Below are positions 27,318 through 35,758 of a stretch of DNA of 64,000 bases, piece by piece. The translations under genes were made by a program, and so were the position numbers. Location of the stretch: assembly GCA_965261475.1 (NCBI GenBank), contig OZ253454.1:1054001-1118000 (forward strand). The letters are read 5' to 3'. Origin of the DNA: G965261475 sp965261475 [NCBI: bacterium]. GTDB lineage: Bacteria; SAR324; XYD2-FULL-50-16. A model generated the notes under the pieces. It did not search any database. It saw nothing but the letters and a program-made list of their open reading frames with translations, and was not told the origin of the DNA. Every line of letters begins with the position of its first letter. Position 1 is the stretch's first letter.

Positions 27318-28439
27318 TTATCTAGTTTGCCTATAAATCAAACTATTAGGGGCTATTTTTGGAATATAACTAGTAAAATAATAGCCATCACTAGCACTGG
27401 AGACTTGTTGTTTTTGAATATTTTGTAAGGTCTTTAGCTCTAATTTTACAATTTTTTTTTCTGGAGAATAAATAAAAATCGAACAAGGAAGCAAGATAGT
27501 TCCACACAAACTCAACAAAGAATAGTCATTTTTTTTACTCTCTACAAGCTTCCCTACTTTAATTAAATTTTTTTCTTTAGGATAAAGATGTTTATTTTTA
27601 AGCATAGCAAACTGGGCGCTAGTTTTATTAGCTTTTAAAAAACCTACCAAATGCTCCCTTTTCCAAAATTTTGTTAAACTACTCAGCCCTGCACTAGACA
27701 CTAGTGCTTTTTTAATCCAACTTAGTTGAGTCAAGCTACTAGGATCCAACCTAATGTATGCAATCTTTGCCTCTGTAATTTCTTTTAAATATGATAAAAT
27801 ACAAATATCTTTAGCGTTATACATTACTACTCCGCTGTGGGTTTGTACTAACTGATTCCAAGCCCCTAATCTATCTGTAGATTCTATAAAAATTGTTTTT
27901 TTGCTTTGCCTTGCTAGAAGCATTCTGGGTGAATAAAAAATTTCTTGCCTGCCTACACCTAAAATCTCTATACAAGTAGAGAGCTTTGTTTGCCACACTT
28001 GTATAGTTTTGAGTGGGGTTAAATTAGAGAGAATAATTTTTTGCAAATTAGGCTGAAAAATTTTTTCCCAGTGTAAAATAGCGTAAATATTATGACTAAA
28101 CCTTTCTAAATTGAGCTCTAAGAAAACACCAGGGTAAGTTTTTAACAAAAATAACCCAATACCAGGATCTTGAAACCTCACAGCAGAAACAAAAGCAGCA
28201 AACCTACTAAAAATTTTTACATGTCTTTTGAGCTCATCATCGTCTACAAGGACATCCCAAACCAAAACCCTTTTTGCTAGTGGTATGTTTTTTAAATCTA
28301 TTTCTTGAAACTCATAATTTCCGTATTTAGAAAGATACTTAGTATAAATCAAAAATTTATCTATCTTTTCTATCAAAAACGGAGTAGCAGCTATTTTTTG
28401 TAAAATAGAGCGAGAAAAAATAGAAAGTGCAAGTTTCAT
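27318..28439 (-). CDS. U32-like protein lacking the Fe-S cysteines
   Basis: The 373-residue protein follows the U32 gene by 6 bases and looks like a diverged paralogue. VSAVRFQDPGIGLFLLK resembles the U32 stretch before the barrel core. GVGRQEIFYSPRMLLA matches the place where family members have G-x-x-P-L-x-Y-S-x-R-C, and VMYNAKDICILSYL matches the following strand. None of the four cluster cysteines is kept. U32 pairs (for example UbiU-UbiV) form heterodimers in which both subunits normally hold clusters, so a Cys-less partner would be unusual. The assignment to U32 is by motif alignment in my head and remains moderate. Confidence 0.6.
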   Translation of the reverse strand: MKLALSIFSRSILQKIAATPFLIEKIDKFLIYTKYLSKYGNYEFQEIDLKNIPLAKRVLVWDVLVDDDELKRHVKIFSRFAAFVSAVRFQDPGIGLFLLKTYPGVFLELNLERFSHNIYAILHWEKIFQPNLQKIILSNLTPLKTIQVWQTKLSTCIEILGVGRQEIFYSPRMLLARQSKKTIFIESTDRLGAWNQLVQTHSGVVMYNAKDICILSYLKEITEAKIAYIRLDPSSLTQLSWIKKALVSSAGLSSLTKFWKREHLVGFLKANKTSAQFAMLKNKHLYPKEKNLIKVGKLVESKKNDYSLLSLCGTILLPCSIFIYSPEKKIVKLELKTLQNIQKQQVSSASDGYYFTSYIPKIAPNSLIYRQTR

Positions 28440-28445
28440 TGCAAA

Positions 28446-29630
28446 TTAAACAACTTGTACTAAAGTTTTAGAGGGAGTAAGAAAACGAGCAATCAAGCCT
28501 TTTTGTAAATCTAGCGTAGCAAAAAAACTAATTAAAGTGTCTGCTTGTGCTAGTTCTATTTTTTCTCCGTTGGCGTTTTGTAACTCTCTTAGCGTCAGTA
28601 AAAAATTTTCCTTTATACCCAATATTTCTACCTTCATATTATTCCGTACAGGGTTTTTGCAATGCAAAAAAAGTCGTTTTTGCTGTTTGTGATAAAAAAC
28701 AACAAAACCTAGAAACTTGTATTGTGAATCTTTAGTAGCAGTACCATCGTACACACTACTAAGACCTGCTTTTTTTCGTAAACTAGCAGTAGTATAACCT
28801 CTGTGAGGCAATTTATCTAATTCTAGCTCCCACGAAAGCGATACAAGCCTAGATTTTTGAGCTAGTTTTCGTAAATTACTATAAGAGCGCACAGTAGTAG
28901 CTAAATAAAGCTCACTCTTCATTCTACCTTCAATTTTAGCGGCGTTAATTCCATGAGTCACAAGCTCTTGAAAATATACGCTACCATTTAAATCTTTAGA
29001 GCTCAGCAAGGTTTGAGCTTGACCTATGTCTTTACTACTGTAAATATGTCTGCAGCTTTGAATACAGCCTCCTCTATTACTATCGCGTCCTGCGGTGTAG
29101 TTGGAAATAGTGCAGTGCCCTGAGTAAGACATACACATAGCGCCATGAATAAAAAGCTCTACTTCTATAGCTGTAGATTTTTTAATCTGAGCTGCTTGTA
29201 GAATACTTAATTCTCTACCTAAAACAATCCGCTTCACTCCTATTTTTTTCCAAATACTAGCATGCCAACTATTTAAAACGAAAGCTTGAGTAGAAAGATG
29301 CACTGGAATATTAGTGTGTTTTTTAACAAGCTCAACTACCCCCAAGTCAGAGCAAATGACAGCGTCTACTTTGAGAGAGTCTAAAAAGTGTAAATAATCT
29401 AGTAAGTGCTCAAAGTCCTGGTCTTGTAGATAGGCGTTAATAGTAATATAGGCTTTACGATGGTGCTCGTGACAATGCTCTACGCCTTTAGTTATTTCAT
29501 CTAAAGAAAAATTATCAGCTCCCATTCTGAGTCCGTATCTTTGCCCCGAAAAATAAACCGCATCTGCTCCATATAAAATTGCAGTTTTGAGCTTAGAAAA
29601 ATTACCTGCAGGAGCTACAATTTCTGTCAT
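28446..29630 (-). CDS. U32 family protein (TrhP/UbiU-like Fe-S hydroxylation enzyme)
   Basis: A 394-residue U32 (so-called collagenase-like peptidase) protein. The start EIVAPAGNFSKLKTAILYGADAVYF is diagnostic, and IHGAMCMSYSGHC with GGCIQSCRHIY gives the four-cysteine 4Fe-4S motif near 167-200. KIEGRMKSELY follows near 237. Characterised relatives hydroxylate tRNA (TrhP), 23S rRNA (RlhA) or ubiquinone (UbiU with UbiV) using prephenate-linked or O2-independent chemistry. The motif wording is closest to the TrhP/RlhA type. It is translated with the Cys-less paralogue just downstream. Confidence 0.8.
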   Translation of the reverse strand: MTEIVAPAGNFSKLKTAILYGADAVYFSGQRYGLRMGADNFSLDEITKGVEHCHEHHRKAYITINAYLQDQDFEHLLDYLHFLDSLKVDAVICSDLGVVELVKKHTNIPVHLSTQAFVLNSWHASIWKKIGVKRIVLGRELSILQAAQIKKSTAIEVELFIHGAMCMSYSGHCTISNYTAGRDSNRGGCIQSCRHIYSSKDIGQAQTLLSSKDLNGSVYFQELVTHGINAAKIEGRMKSELYLATTVRSYSNLRKLAQKSRLVSLSWELELDKLPHRGYTTASLRKKAGLSSVYDGTATKDSQYKFLGFVVFYHKQQKRLFLHCKNPVRNNMKVEILGIKENFLLTLRELQNANGEKIELAQADTLISFFATLDLQKGLIARFLTPSKTLVQVV

Positions 29631-29669
29631 TTTTTACAAAAAATTATCTCTATATTTCAATTCAATAAA

Positions 29670-29700
29670 TACACTATGTCTAGGGACTAGGCATAGCGTA
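29670..29700 (-). terminator. terminator hairpin after the FG-GAP lipoprotein
   Basis: TACACTATGTCTAG (29670-29683) pairs with CTAGGCATAGCGTA (29687-29700) over 14 positions, with one mismatch and one wobble and a 3-base loop. It lies just past the lipoprotein stop. Read on the minus strand it is followed by ATTTATTG, a weak U-rich tail. Confidence 0.6.
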
Positions 29701-29702
29701 TT

Positions 29703-31271
29703 TTATTTTATAAAGAGCTTTTGATTGATCTTGGGATTTTCTATCAGTATCTTTTCTCCATCTAGTTTTTGAACAATCACTTGTGAGACAGAAGCAGAAT
29801 TACCTAATCCAAATGATAATTCTGTTGTCTGATCTGTAGACATACCTATATTTGCCAAAGATTCTCTCGTATAGCTAGTTTTGTCATTGGTTTTGATAGT
29901 TACCCTAGCGCCTAAAAATTCTAAATTATCAGGCAAAACTACCGTCAAATAATTTGCTGTAGTTTGGTTTAAAAAAGCACGCAATGGTCCGTCCATATTG
30001 ATCCACAAAACATCTTGCACTCCGTTATTATCTATATCTACAATTAAGGGAGCTTGTCCAAAATAAGAATTTTCTAGTCCCAAATCTGCAAAATGAAAAA
30101 AAGCATTCCCACCTTTACTACTAGGTAATTGCAAAGTTGTTCTAGCTGGTAATTTCCAAATTTTATGGAAAGGCCATTTTATATAATTCTGTGCTACTAG
30201 TAAATCAAGCATGCCATCATGATTCAAATCTTCAAATACTCCACCCCAACCAAACCCGCGGTTTATGAGGTTGTATTGCTTTGTTACATCTTTGAATTTA
30301 AAATTTCCTTCGTTAAGTAATAACAACCAACCTAAAGTATCTTGCTGGTCGTCTCGTAGATCTCCCCTAGTCAAAAAAGAAGGAATAGTTTTTCCTACAT
30401 TACTAAAAAATAAATCTTGATCGCCATCCTCGTCTATATCTCCTACTACCAAACCCATCCAAAAACCATAATCTGTACGCAAAGGAACTGGTTCAAAAAC
30501 TCCACTGCCAAGATTGCGAAAAATTTCTATCTCTCCTGTATTTTGCGCTACAACTAGATCTTGCCACTGATCACCATCTAAATCCAAAAATGCAGAAGTA
30601 AAAGTGTTGTTCTTAGATGCAGTACCAGAAGAGCTAGTAATATCTTCAAAAATTAAATCTCCTTTGTTGAGTAGCAAGATATTTGTTTTAGCGTGCTCTG
30701 GGTCGTTATAAGTAGCACTACGAAAAGCAGGAAAACTGACAAATACACTGATATATAAATCTAGATCCTGGTCTTTATCTATATCCGCAACTGCTATATT
30801 GAGAGGAATAGAATTTTTAGGAAAATTGACAGGAATTTTATTTTTTTGAAACACACCCTGATTATTAAGATACAAAAAAATACCGTTATCCCTAGCAACT
30901 AGTAAATCTACATCTCCATCATTATCCATGTCTATAGAAGTAGCTCCGTGAGTAGCAGCTAAACTAGAAAGCCCTGTTGCTTGAATAATATTTATAAGTT
31001 TGCCATTTTGATAGGAAAACAATCCATCAGCTTGATTATTACCTCCCCCTACAAAAATCTCCATCTTTTGATCCTGATCTATGTCAATAACAGCTGCAGC
31101 TAAAAAAGGATGTACTGTATCATCCCATTTATGATGAAAATCAACTTGTATTTCTTTAAATTTTTGTATATTTGTTTTGATAATTGGTACAACCCTTGAG
31201 CTACAAGAAACTAGGGCAACCACCAAAAAAGAGCAAAAAGAAACTAGAACTACGATATTTGTATGTTTCAT
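29703..31271 (-). CDS. FG-GAP/VCBS-repeat lipoprotein with ASPIC/UnbV-like C-terminus
   Basis: The 522-residue protein has a lipoprotein signal peptide with lipobox VSC at Cys23, so it should sit in the outer membrane or face the surface. At least seven Asp-rich repeats of the type DIDQDQKMEIFVGGG, DMDNDGDVDLLVARD, DIDKDQDLDLYIS, DLDGDQWQDLVVAQN, DIDEDGDQDLFFSN, DLNHDGMLDLLVAQN and DIDNNGVQDVLWIN are calcium-binding beta-propeller blades. The last about 80 residues resemble the ASPIC/UnbV domain of CRTAC1-like proteins. The ligand is unknown. It lies 24 bases after the NTF2-like gene and before the U32 pair. Confidence 0.85.
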   Translation of the reverse strand: MKHTNIVVLVSFCSFLVVALVSCSSRVVPIIKTNIQKFKEIQVDFHHKWDDTVHPFLAAAVIDIDQDQKMEIFVGGGNNQADGLFSYQNGKLINIIQATGLSSLAATHGATSIDMDNDGDVDLLVARDNGIFLYLNNQGVFQKNKIPVNFPKNSIPLNIAVADIDKDQDLDLYISVFVSFPAFRSATYNDPEHAKTNILLLNKGDLIFEDITSSSGTASKNNTFTSAFLDLDGDQWQDLVVAQNTGEIEIFRNLGSGVFEPVPLRTDYGFWMGLVVGDIDEDGDQDLFFSNVGKTIPSFLTRGDLRDDQQDTLGWLLLLNEGNFKFKDVTKQYNLINRGFGWGGVFEDLNHDGMLDLLVAQNYIKWPFHKIWKLPARTTLQLPSSKGGNAFFHFADLGLENSYFGQAPLIVDIDNNGVQDVLWINMDGPLRAFLNQTTANYLTVVLPDNLEFLGARVTIKTNDKTSYTRESLANIGMSTDQTTELSFGLGNSASVSQVIVQKLDGEKILIENPKINQKLFIK

Positions 31272-31295
31272 ATATAAAGATTTAAAATTATAATT

Positions 31296-31745
31296 TTACT
31301 TAAAAATAAGGTTACGAAAAAATATCTTGCAACATACTATATAAAAATAGATAGGAGAGACAATATTTGCACCAAAAATAGGAATATAATTTTTTTTCGT
31401 AGTCCAAATTTTACAAATTTTACCATCTTTGACTTGGTATTTGACAATCCCTCTTTGGCTATGTTGCTTTCCAGAAATAACCCATCTTCCTGTGATAGTA
31501 TAAATATCTGCTTCTTGTGAGAGCTCCTCAAAATCAATACCAAGTTTTTGATTCTTTTTAGCAACTATACGATGAAGTTCATAAATCCATTTTTTCCAAG
31601 AAGATATACCCACAAATTTTCTTTGGTCCATAAAAACAACTAGTTCGGAGCTTAAAATATTAGAAACATCAGTTAAGGGTTTTACTAAACTAATATATTT
31701 TGCGAGTTGAGAAAAAATCGAATTTTTCGCTAGATTATGCTGCAT
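31296..31745 (-). CDS. NTF2-like / SnoaL-like small protein
   Basis: About 149 residues. The stretch GRWVISGKQHSQRGIVKYQVKDGKICKIWTTKKNYIPIFG resembles the final strands of the NTF2/SnoaL cone fold, and RKFVGISSWKKWIYEL fits the preceding helix. Members bind small ligands or act as isomerase-like enzymes; no catalytic residue can be assigned. I chose ATG 31745; a GTG at 31772 adds nine residues. The C-terminus is unusually hydrophobic with two cysteines (YFYIVCCKIFF) and could touch the membrane. It lies between a methyltransferase and the FG-GAP lipoprotein, co-oriented with both. Confidence 0.6.
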   Translation of the reverse strand: MQHNLAKNSIFSQLAKYISLVKPLTDVSNILSSELVVFMDQRKFVGISSWKKWIYELHRIVAKKNQKLGIDFEELSQEADIYTITGRWVISGKQHSQRGIVKYQVKDGKICKIWTTKKNYIPIFGANIVSPIYFYIVCCKIFFRNLIFK

Positions 31746-31818
31746 ATGTTTAGGCACTAATAGATAAATCACCTTGGTATGTCAAGCCTGACGCGAGAGC
31801 ATACTTCATAGTATCTGC

Positions 31819-33327
31819 TTAGACAAGTTTGAGCAATCTTTTTATTTTTCCCGGCTGACACCAATTCATAGTGCCTTGCATTTGCAAGGATTCTAAGTAA
31901 TTTTCGATCTTGCTATTTTGTAACTGCTGAAAAATAGTTTTTGTCTCTAGCGAGTTCTTGGTAGGAATAAATGCCTGTAGGGATTGATTTGCTTGCCAGT
32001 TGCCTGCAAAGATTTTAGGGTTAAAATATTTTTTGCCGTAAGCCTCCCAAACAATTTTCTCAAAATAAAAATTATAAGCCCCCACTCCCAGCAAAGCCCA
32101 CCATTTGCCTTGAGTAATGTGGGTTTGAATCAAGGTCCCTTTACGAGTTTGTAACAACTTTTGATGCTGCTGTAAATAATACCATAATGATGGACAAGCT
32201 GCTAAAGCACTCATCAATAATGGTTTGCCATCATTGCTGTAGGGAAGTAATACCCATTTTTTAGGAATAGGAATTTTTTCTAAAAAATTTTTATTTGTAA
32301 TTAAAGGAAAAATATATTTTTTTGGAAGTAAAGCTACTCTTTCCTTGTTAGCTACTTGGCAATTACCATCTTTGAGAGCTTGATAGCTATCAAAAAAAAA
32401 TAAACTACTTGCTCCGCAGGCATTAACACCTTGTCTAGGTTGAGAATATTTTTTGAGAGTAATTTTCTTAAAATTACAAAGATGAGAATGTTTTTCTTTG
32501 GAAATACTTAAAGGATTATCATCATTAAAAATAGGTTGAGCGAATAAATTTTCCCACTCTTTACCGCTCCATCTAAGATAAGGAATAGGAAATACTTGCT
32601 TAGTATCCCTTGCCAAATGGACAAGAGCATACCTAGTAGCAATATCTCTAAACACTTTCTTTTTTCCGAAATCAAAAATTTTTTGGACGGAGTAGCAGGT
32701 CTGATGGATTTTGTATTTTCTAAAATGTTGATGAGCGCCATCGTTCAAAAATAAAGAAAGAGGAAGAAAAAAAAATGCTTGACCTTTGTCTTTGAGATTG
32801 TTGAGTATTGTTTTTTGAAGTACCAAAGCCGCCAAATCTACTCGGGAATAACCAAGCAATAATTCTTTTTTATTTTTTACCAAATCATAGTCAAAAAAAA
32901 GAGGTTTGATTTGTTGCTTATAAACTACTGGTAAATCTACAAAATTTTTCCAGGGAGGATTGCCAAATAAAAGATCAAATTTTTGATTTTTCTTTAGAAA
33001 AAAAATATCGTCATTTATAAAATTTTCTCTAGATAAACAAAGGTTATATTGAGCTTTTGCAAGTTGAAAAAAATCCTCAAAATAGTTTTTATTGAGCTCT
33101 ACGCCGTATAAATTTTTAATAGGTAGATTTTTGTTCATGTAGCCTTGAGAAAGACCGTAATCTACCAAAGATAACAACAAATGACCTTGACCCATAGTGG
33201 GATCTAAAATTTTGGCACCAGCTAACCACTTTTGGAAAATTCCTAGTTTCTCTATAGCAAACTTGCCCCACTCAATAGGTGTAAAAACCGCTCCAATGTT
33301 TAAATCTGTACTATTTAAAGTAGTCAT
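31819..33327 (-). CDS. solitary N6-adenine DNA methyltransferase
   Basis: A 502-residue DNA methyltransferase. The SAM-binding motif I is LDPTMGQGHLLLSL near 40-53, and the catalytic motif IV is FDLLFGNPPWKNF near 115-127, the NPPW form of N6-adenine enzymes. The C-terminal half (about 270-500) would hold target recognition, with features such as WWALLGVGAYNFYFEK near 410-425. This layout resembles type IIG/Eco57I-like modification subunits, but there is no nuclease motif in the protein and no restriction gene beside it. It may be an orphan methylase or the remains of a restriction system. It is divergent from the ABC importer. Confidence 0.85.
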   Translation of the reverse strand: MTTLNSTDLNIGAVFTPIEWGKFAIEKLGIFQKWLAGAKILDPTMGQGHLLLSLVDYGLSQGYMNKNLPIKNLYGVELNKNYFEDFFQLAKAQYNLCLSRENFINDDIFFLKKNQKFDLLFGNPPWKNFVDLPVVYKQQIKPLFFDYDLVKNKKELLLGYSRVDLAALVLQKTILNNLKDKGQAFFFLPLSLFLNDGAHQHFRKYKIHQTCYSVQKIFDFGKKKVFRDIATRYALVHLARDTKQVFPIPYLRWSGKEWENLFAQPIFNDDNPLSISKEKHSHLCNFKKITLKKYSQPRQGVNACGASSLFFFDSYQALKDGNCQVANKERVALLPKKYIFPLITNKNFLEKIPIPKKWVLLPYSNDGKPLLMSALAACPSLWYYLQQHQKLLQTRKGTLIQTHITQGKWWALLGVGAYNFYFEKIVWEAYGKKYFNPKIFAGNWQANQSLQAFIPTKNSLETKTIFQQLQNSKIENYLESLQMQGTMNWCQPGKIKRLLKLV

Positions 33328-33537
33328 AATTATTAAATATATAGCAGATTTGAGAAGTTTATCAGTAATATATTTTATTATTTTTGATAAAAAATAGCTA
33401 GATATCTAAATCAATTAAGATAGTTTTGCTTAAAATCAATAAAGATAAAGCAGACTCTACTAGCAGCTCAAATGCTAAGAACTACAATAAACTAAAATGC
33501 GGTGCAATAACTATATTTTGACTTTTAAATTGTAACC

Positions 33538-33566
33538 TTGTATAGATACGAGCTCTTACTTATAAA
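33538..33566 (+). promoter_or_regulatory. candidate promoter for the inositol-type ABC importer
   Basis: TTGTAT (33538-33543), 17 bases, TATAAA (33561-33566). An alternative is TTGATA (33573-33578), 17 bases, TACTCT (33596-33601). Both lie upstream of the binding-protein ATG at 33652. The rest of the 324-base gap from 33328 shows no gene or RNA structure. Confidence 0.4.
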
Positions 33567-33578
33567 AATTCATTGATA

Positions 33579-33593
33579 TTAGTATTATACTAA
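33579..33593. promoter_or_regulatory. candidate operator: 7-bp inverted repeat
   Basis: TTAGTAT, one central T, ATACTAA: perfect arms. It lies just downstream of one candidate promoter and exactly fills the spacer of the other, which is where a repressor such as an inositol-responsive regulator could act. No regulator gene is in the window. Short AT-rich palindromes also occur by chance. Confidence 0.35.
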
Positions 33594-33651
33594 CATACTC
33601 TGCACTTAGATTTTATAGTAAGATCTTTAACCTTAATTAAACTTAATAAAA

Positions 33652-34596
33652 ATGAATAAACTAATCAATGTAGCTAAGCTTGGTATCTTTATATCAATGC
33701 TGATCTATGCTTCAGTAACTTTTGCTGCTGGCGAAAAATATGTGTTAATTAGCCATGCACCTGATTCAGATTCTTGGTGGAATACAATCAAAAATGCCCT
33801 AAAAGTTGCAGAAAAAGATTACTCTGTAAGAGTAGATTATCGTAACCCAAGAACCGGAGATTTAGCAGATATGGCTCGCTTAATTGAGCAAGCTGCTGCT
33901 AGTAACTATGACGGAGTAATTACTACTATTGCTGATTACAACGTACTACAAAACTCCATTCAAAAAGTAGTGCGTAAAGGCATTCCTGTAATTACCATGA
34001 ATTCTGGTACGGTTGAGCAAAGTGCAAAACTCGGTGCTTTGATGCATGTAGGTCAACCAGAATATTACGCAGGTCTAAAAGCAGGTGAAAGAGCAAAAGC
34101 CGCAGGTGTTAAAAGTTTTCTATGCGTCAATCACTATGCTACAAACCCTGCTTCTTTTGAAAGATGTAGAGGCTTTGCTAAAGCAATTGGTGTCAATTAC
34201 AAAAAATCTACCATTGACTCAGGACAGGACCCTATATCTATTGAAAGTAAAGTAGGAGCTTTTTTAAGAAAATCTCCTAAAACAGAAGCTATTTTAGCTT
34301 TAGGTCCAACCTCAGCACATCCTGTTTTAAATTACTTAAAAAAATCTGGTAAGAAAGGTAAAATATATTTTGCGACTTTTGATACTAGCCCTGAAATATT
34401 AGCTGGAATTAAAGCAGGAACTATAGCTTTTGGAATTGACCAACAACCATTCCTACAAGCTTACATACCTGTAACTATGTTAGTATTACGCTCGCGCTAC
34501 GGATTAGAGCCAGGTAGCAATCTAAATTCTGGACCTGGATTTATTACAAAGAGTAATGTCTCCACTTTAGAAAAACACGCAGGAAGGTATAGATAA
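33652..34596 (+). CDS. sugar/inositol ABC transporter substrate-binding protein
   Basis: A 314-residue periplasmic-binding protein of the ribose/inositol type (Peripla_BP_4). A signal peptide ends near ASVTFAA, residues 22-26. Features include SHAPDSDSWWNTIKNAL at the domain-1 start, IEQAAASNYDGVITTIAD near 80-97, GVKSFLCVNHYATNPASFERCRGF near 157-180 and GIDQQPFLQAYIPV near 262. The architecture matches fructose and inositol binding proteins of alphaproteobacteria. The substrate is inferred as inositol because the following genes are a permease, an ATPase and an inositol-dehydrogenase-like protein, and a full iol set lies upstream. A hairpin after the stop probably sets its higher expression. 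Confidence 0.85.
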   Translation: MNKLINVAKLGIFISMLIYASVTFAAGEKYVLISHAPDSDSWWNTIKNALKVAEKDYSVRVDYRNPRTGDLADMARLIEQAAASNYDGVITTIADYNVLQNSIQKVVRKGIPVITMNSGTVEQSAKLGALMHVGQPEYYAGLKAGERAKAAGVKSFLCVNHYATNPASFERCRGFAKAIGVNYKKSTIDSGQDPISIESKVGAFLRKSPKTEAILALGPTSAHPVLNYLKKSGKKGKIYFATFDTSPEILAGIKAGTIAFGIDQQPFLQAYIPVTMLVLRSRYGLEPGSNLNSGPGFITKSNVSTLEKHAGRYR

Positions 34597-34608
34597 TTCG
34601 TTCAAATA

Positions 34609-34631
34609 AGGAAGCTTTTTTTAAGCTTCCT
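34609..34631 (+). terminator. attenuating hairpin between binding protein and permease
   Basis: Perfect arms AGGAAGCTT (34609-34617) and AAGCTTCCT (34623-34631) with a 5-T loop, followed by a T-rich but interrupted stretch. In ABC importers such a stem after the binding-protein gene reduces read-through and protects the upstream message, so the binding protein outnumbers the membrane parts. Confidence 0.65.
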
Positions 34632-34657
34632 GTTTGTCATTTTTATAAAAGTTTTTT

Positions 34658-35758
34658 ATGACTACCGAAAAAATTGATCAACGAATTAGAAAAATATCTT
34701 ACTTGCAAAAAATTTTAGGGCGTCCTGATTTTAGTGCGATCTCAGGGACCTTATTAGTTTTTCTCTTTTTTATTATTGTAGCTGGTGACACTGGTATGTT
34801 CTACGCAGACGGCATCATCAACTGGTCTACTGTCTCTGCTTATTTAATAATTATTGCTATAGGCGCTAGCCTACTAATGATTGCAGGAGAATTTGACTTA
34901 TCTATAGGCTCTATGATAGGTTTTTCGGGCGTCATTATAGCACTAACAGGCGTACAGTGGAATTGGCCAATAGAATTAGCAATACTAACTGCTTTTATTT
35001 GCGCAATCTTCATTGGTTTTATCAATGGCTATATCGTCATTAAAACAGGTTTGCCATCGTTTATTGTCAGCTTGGCATTTTTGTTTATTTTGCGAGGATT
35101 AACCTTGTCATTGGCTGTCATTTTTACCAATACTACTATTATCGGAGGAGTCAGCGAATTATTCCAAAAGAGTTTTTTAGTATCTGCGCTATTTCAGGGT
35201 GTAGTGCTAGAGAGTTGGTTTGATGCCTTTGGTACTTGGGGTTGGATTGAGGTTTTAGACGATGGCTATCCCCTAGTTAAGGGTATCCCCAAGGTTATAG
35301 TTTGGGCGCTTGTTTTGATTGTGTGTGCTCATACATTACTTACTAAAATGAGGTTTGGAAATTGGATTTTTGCCTCAGGCGGAGATCCAGTGGCTGCTAG
35401 AAATGTAGGAGTTCCTGCAAACCGCGTAAAAATTTTAATGTTTATGTTTACAGCTTTTTGTGCTACCTTATACGCCACTATACAAATTGCAGAAGTCGGT
35501 TCTGCTGCTGCAGATAGAGGGCTGCTCAAAGAGTTTGAAGCCATTATTGCAGCAGTTATTGGAGGCTGTCTTTTAACAGGAGGTTATGGCTCAGTGATAG
35601 GAGCTTCGTTTGGAGCTATTATTTTTGGAGTAGTGCAAATAGGGATTGCTTACACCGCTATTGATTCTAATTGGTTTCGTGTATTTTTAGGATTGATGCT
35701 ACTTATAGCGGTTTTGTTTAATAATTTTATTAGAAAAAAAATAACACAGACAAAATGA
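34658..35758 (+). CDS. sugar/inositol ABC transporter permease
   Basis: A 366-residue inner-membrane permease of the RbsC/FrcC type with about nine or ten transmembrane segments. Signature stretches: GASLLMIAGEFDLSIGSMIGF near 70-90, INGYIVIKTGLPSFIVSLAF near 124-143 and VIGGCLLTGGYGSVIGASFGA near 303-323, the conserved region that docks the ATPase. Its TGA stop overlaps the ATG of the ATPase gene (ATGA), a coupled junction that also shows TGA is a normal stop here. Confidence 0.9.
   Translation: MTTEKIDQRIRKISYLQKILGRPDFSAISGTLLVFLFFIIVAGDTGMFYADGIINWSTVSAYLIIIAIGASLLMIAGEFDLSIGSMIGFSGVIIALTGVQWNWPIELAILTAFICAIFIGFINGYIVIKTGLPSFIVSLAFLFILRGLTLSLAVIFTNTTIIGGVSELFQKSFLVSALFQGVVLESWFDAFGTWGWIEVLDDGYPLVKGIPKVIVWALVLIVCAHTLLTKMRFGNWIFASGGDPVAARNVGVPANRVKILMFMFTAFCATLYATIQIAEVGSAAADRGLLKEFEAIIAAVIGGCLLTGGYGSVIGASFGAIIFGVVQIGIAYTAIDSNWFRVFLGLMLLIAVLFNNFIRKKITQTK

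Noticed and set aside
27192-27428. A 78-codon plus-strand ORF overlapping the end of the Cys-less U32 gene.
   Set aside because: A third of it is antisense to the U32-like gene, it has no recognisable family, and the composition is low-complexity Lys/Asn. I see no support for a gene.
31819-33327. A complete restriction-modification or defence island around the methyltransferase.
   Set aside because: No nuclease, helicase or specificity gene lies beside it. The neighbours are an NTF2-like protein and an inositol-type ABC importer.
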